Under the pieces are notes generated by a model, which was not told the origin of the DNA, did not search any database, and worked only from the letters and a program-made list of their open reading frames with translations. Both the position numbers and the translations under genes were made by a program. Shown here piece after piece: positions 7,023-8,347 of a DNA stretch of 8,347 nucleotides. Every line of letters begins with the position of its first letter. The stretch's first letter is position 1. Source of the stretch: Thalassospiraceae bacterium. GTDB taxonomy: Bacteria > Pseudomonadota > Alphaproteobacteria > Rhodospirillales > Magnetovibrionaceae. The DNA is taken from NCBI GenBank assembly GCA_030637205.1, contig DAOVVL010000067.1, positions 1-8,347 on the forward strand. The letters are read 5' to 3'.

Positions 7023-7134
7023 ATGCGGGCATTCCTATATTGATCGGGTTAAAACCTGTAATTGTTGGGGCCATCTTAACACAACTGGTTATGAATTGGA
7101 CCAAAAGCCAATAAATACAACACGAGAGCAATAA
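7023..7134 (-). promoter_or_regulatory. Probable promoter-bearing region upstream of sppA (boxes uncertain)
   Basis: This AT-richer 112-bp spacer lies between the rpsA terminator and the sppA start, where a promoter for sppA-ihfB is expected. The best -10-like hexamer is TAAGAT (7078-7073), but the nearest upstream TTG-containing hexamer, TTGGTC (7104-7099), is 20 bp away and matches poorly, so no sigma-70 promoter can be assigned with confidence. The inverted repeat GGTTTTAACC lies at 7056-7047. The sppA ribosome-binding AGGAA is at 7036-7032. Confidence 0.25.
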
Positions 7135-7167
7135 GAAACGCCCCAACCAGCAAGGCGGGGGCGTTTC
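7135..7167 (-). terminator. Intrinsic terminator-like hairpin after rpsA
   Basis: A perfect 10-bp stem, GAAACGCCCC with GGGGCGTTTC, encloses a 13-nt loop (7157-7145). The rising arm on the minus strand is 7167-7158 and the falling arm is 7144-7135. The T-rich 3' side on the minus strand (GTTTCTTATT) fits a rho-independent terminator 43 bp downstream of the rpsA stop. The plus-strand side is less T-rich. Confidence 0.85.
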
Positions 7168-7186
7168 AGATTTTAGCCAGACACAG

Positions 7187-7201
7187 GCCTGATCATCAGG
7201 C
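7187..7201 (-). repeat. Small inverted repeat just after the rpsA stop
   Basis: GCCTGATGATCAGGC is an inverted repeat of two 7-base arms around one central base, starting 9 bp after the rpsA stop codon. As RNA it would fold as a 5-bp stem with a 5-nt loop. It stands upstream of the terminator hairpin and may help protect the rpsA mRNA 3' end; no T-run follows it. Confidence 0.5.
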
Positions 7202-7210
7202 GTCCTTTGT

Positions 7211-8347
7211 TCAGGATTCCTTTGTGGCTGCTTTCTTTTTAGCCGCAGTCTTTTTGACCGCGGTTTTTTTGGTCGCGGTCTTTTTAGCGGCGGTTTTTTT
7301 GGTTGCAGCCTTTTTGGTTGCCGTTTTTTTCTTGGGCTTTGCTTCTGCTTTAGCTTCTTCAGCGTCAGCTTCTTCAGCGTCAGCTTCTTTAGCAGGCTTG
7401 GCTTCTTTTTTCGCCGGCTTTGCGTCTGCCTTGGCGGCGGACGCTTTCTTTTCTTCCAAAGCCGCACCCAGAATATCGCCCAGCGAAGCACCCGCAACAT
7501 TGGAACCGAATTCTGCCATCGCTTTCTTTTCTTCCTGCGCTTCAAGCGCCTTGATCGAAAGCGTTAGCTTGCGCCCGCTTGCGTCGATGTTGGTGATCTT
7601 GGCATCGACCTTTTCACCGGCTGCATAACGGTCGGGACGCTGTTCGGAACGGTCACGCGACAGTTCGGTTTTGCGAATGAAGCCCGGCATACCTTCGCCG
7701 ATACTGACTTCGATGCCGCCATCGGTAATGGCGGTCACGGTGCAGGTAACGATGGTACCCTTCTTCATGCCGGATGCGCCTTCGGTGAACGGATCCTTGG
7801 TAAGCTGCTTGATGCCAAGCGAGATGCGTTCCTTGACCACGTCGACATCCAGAACCTTGGCTTTGACCATGTCGCCTTTTTTGAATTCCTTGATGGCTTC
7901 TTCGCCGGATTTTTCCCACGACAGATCGGAAAGGTGCGCCATGCCGTCGATTTCTTCGGTCAGGCCAACGAACAAACCAAATTCGGTGATGTTCTTGATC
8001 TCGCCTTCGATTTCGGAACCCACCGTATGGGTGACCAGGAAGGAATCCCACGGGTTGTCGCCGCACTGCTTGAGACCAAGCGAAATACGACGTTTTTCGG
8101 GATCGACATCCAGCACCATGACTTCGACTTCCTGCGAAGTGGAAACGATTTTGCCGGGATGCACATTCTTTTTGGTCCAGCTCATTTCGGAAACGTGGAC
8201 CAGGCCTTCGACGCCCGGTTCCAGTTCTACAAATGCGCCGTAATCGGTGATGTTGGTGACGCGGCCCTTGAGCTTGACGCCAACGGGGAAGCGATCATCG
8301 ACACCCTTCCACGGATCTTCCAACAACTGTTTCATGCCAAGCGAAAT
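7211..8347 (-). CDS. rpsA: 30S ribosomal protein S1 (partial, 5' end outside window) with Ala/Lys-rich C-terminal tail
   Basis: S1 binds mRNA on the 30S subunit and promotes initiation on structured or weak-Shine-Dalgarno messages. The frame is open through the window edge: ISLG precedes the first in-window Met, so 378 residues are visible. Counting from that Met, three OB-fold S1 domains correspond to R4-R6 of the E. coli protein: about 16-90 (TDYGAFVELEPGVEGLVHVSE), 104-176 (NITEFGLFVGL, HLSDLSW) and 190-263 (EGMPGFIRKTELSRDRSEQ). The conserved end motif GASLGDILGAAL (282-293) follows. Beyond it is an unusual tail of about 80 residues: an Ala/Lys/Glu-mixed part (295-333), then a highly basic part made of KKTAx pentads (336-370). 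The gene ends in TGA and is followed by two hairpins. Identity is certain; the tail's role is unknown. Confidence 0.97.
   Translation of the reverse strand: MSLGMKQLLEDPWKGVDDRFPVGVKLKGRVTNITDYGAFVELEPGVEGLVHVSEMSWTKKNVHPGKIVSTSQEVEVMVLDVDPEKRRISLGLKQCGDNPWDSFLVTHTVGSEIEGEIKNITEFGLFVGLTEEIDGMAHLSDLSWEKSGEEAIKEFKKGDMVKAKVLDVDVVKERISLGIKQLTKDPFTEGASGMKKGTIVTCTVTAITDGGIEVSIGEGMPGFIRKTELSRDRSEQRPDRYAAGEKVDAKITNIDASGRKLTLSIKALEAQEEKKAMAEFGSNVAGASLGDILGAALEEKKASAAKADAKPAKKEAKPAKEADAEEADAEEAKAEAKPKKKTATKKAATKKTAAKKTATKKTAVKKTAAKKKAATKES
7226..7330 (-). repeat. Seven 15-bp coding repeats (KKTAx pentapeptides) at the end of rpsA
   Basis: The rpsA C-terminus is a run of seven five-residue units: KKTAT, KKAAT, KKTAA, KKTAT, KKTAV, KKTAA and KKKAA. 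At DNA level these are imperfect 15-bp direct repeats. Three of them contain uninterrupted seven-base A tracts on the coding strand (7330-7324, 7300-7294, 7270-7264). The repeat resembles Ala/Lys tails of histone H1-like and some mycobacterial HU-type DNA-binding proteins in composition. Confidence 0.85.

Noticed and set aside
7003..7074. Short ORF (ATG at 7074) overlapping the sppA start
   Set aside because: No ribosome binding site before the ATG and no recognisable peptide; likely chance.
7023..7134. IHF binding site (autoregulation) upstream of sppA-ihfB
   Set aside because: ATCAA occurs near 7040 but the required TTR half is not matched at the correct distance.
7003..7545. 180-residue Lys/Arg-rich minus-strand frame overlapping the rpsA tail and sppA start
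   Set aside because: It is the alternative reading of the A/G-rich rpsA repeat and carries no recognisable domain; rpsA is unambiguous in its own frame.
7224..7628. Plus-strand ORF predicting a very hydrophobic Ala/Phe/Val protein
   Set aside because: Its hydrophobicity comes from reading the complement of Lys/Ala codons in the rpsA tail; no independent evidence for a gene.
1..8347. CRISPR arrays, insertion sequences, tRNA or rRNA genes, defence systems
   Set aside because: No spaced direct repeats, transposase motifs, terminal inverted repeats or structural RNA signatures were seen; the window is filled by core housekeeping genes.

Overview
The window is a densely packed stretch of bacterial chromosome in which every supported gene lies on the minus strand. 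Read in the direction of transcription (high to low coordinates) the order is rpsA (5' end outside the window), sppA, ihfB, lapA-type gene, pyrF, a membrane-domain/trpF fusion, trpB, trpA and accD (3' end outside the window). This order is a conserved alphaproteobacterial neighbourhood. The split trpF-trpB-trpA-accD cluster, the moderately high GC, the S1 protein with its GASLGDILGAAL C-terminal motif and the presence of pyrF suggest a Rhodospirillales-like alphaproteobacterium. That placement is inference from gene order and protein style, not from a search.

Region by region: positions 8347-7211 hold the last three S1 domains of ribosomal protein S1, followed by an unusual Ala/Lys-rich tail built on a five-residue repeat. 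A hairpin and a strong intrinsic-terminator-like stem-loop (7135-7167) follow, so rpsA probably ends its own transcript. Next come sppA (a short, signal-anchored S49 peptidase), ihfB (IHF beta, with a perfect Shine-Dalgarno sequence) and a small LapA/DUF1049 membrane protein. The ihfB-lapA spacer carries three 14-bp tandem repeats.

From 5180 down to 1 is a biosynthetic block: pyrF (last decarboxylation step of UMP synthesis), trpF, trpB and trpA (the last steps of tryptophan synthesis) and accD (carboxyltransferase beta subunit of acetyl-CoA carboxylase). pyrF overlaps the next gene by ATGA, as does trpB with trpA, which suggests translational coupling. The only sizeable break in this block is the 97-bp trpF-trpB spacer, which contains a hairpin with a mutually exclusive alternative fold and a 15-codon ORF.

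The most unusual feature is the trpF gene. It is one uninterrupted 461-codon frame in which about 250 residues of a predicted six-helix membrane protein run directly into a complete phosphoribosylanthranilate isomerase. The catalytic residues are intact, and no convincing ribosome binding site precedes the internal Met. If real, this would tether a normally soluble tryptophan enzyme to the inner membrane. The second notable feature is the histone-H1-like tail on S1. No mobile elements, CRISPR arrays, tRNAs or rRNAs were seen.
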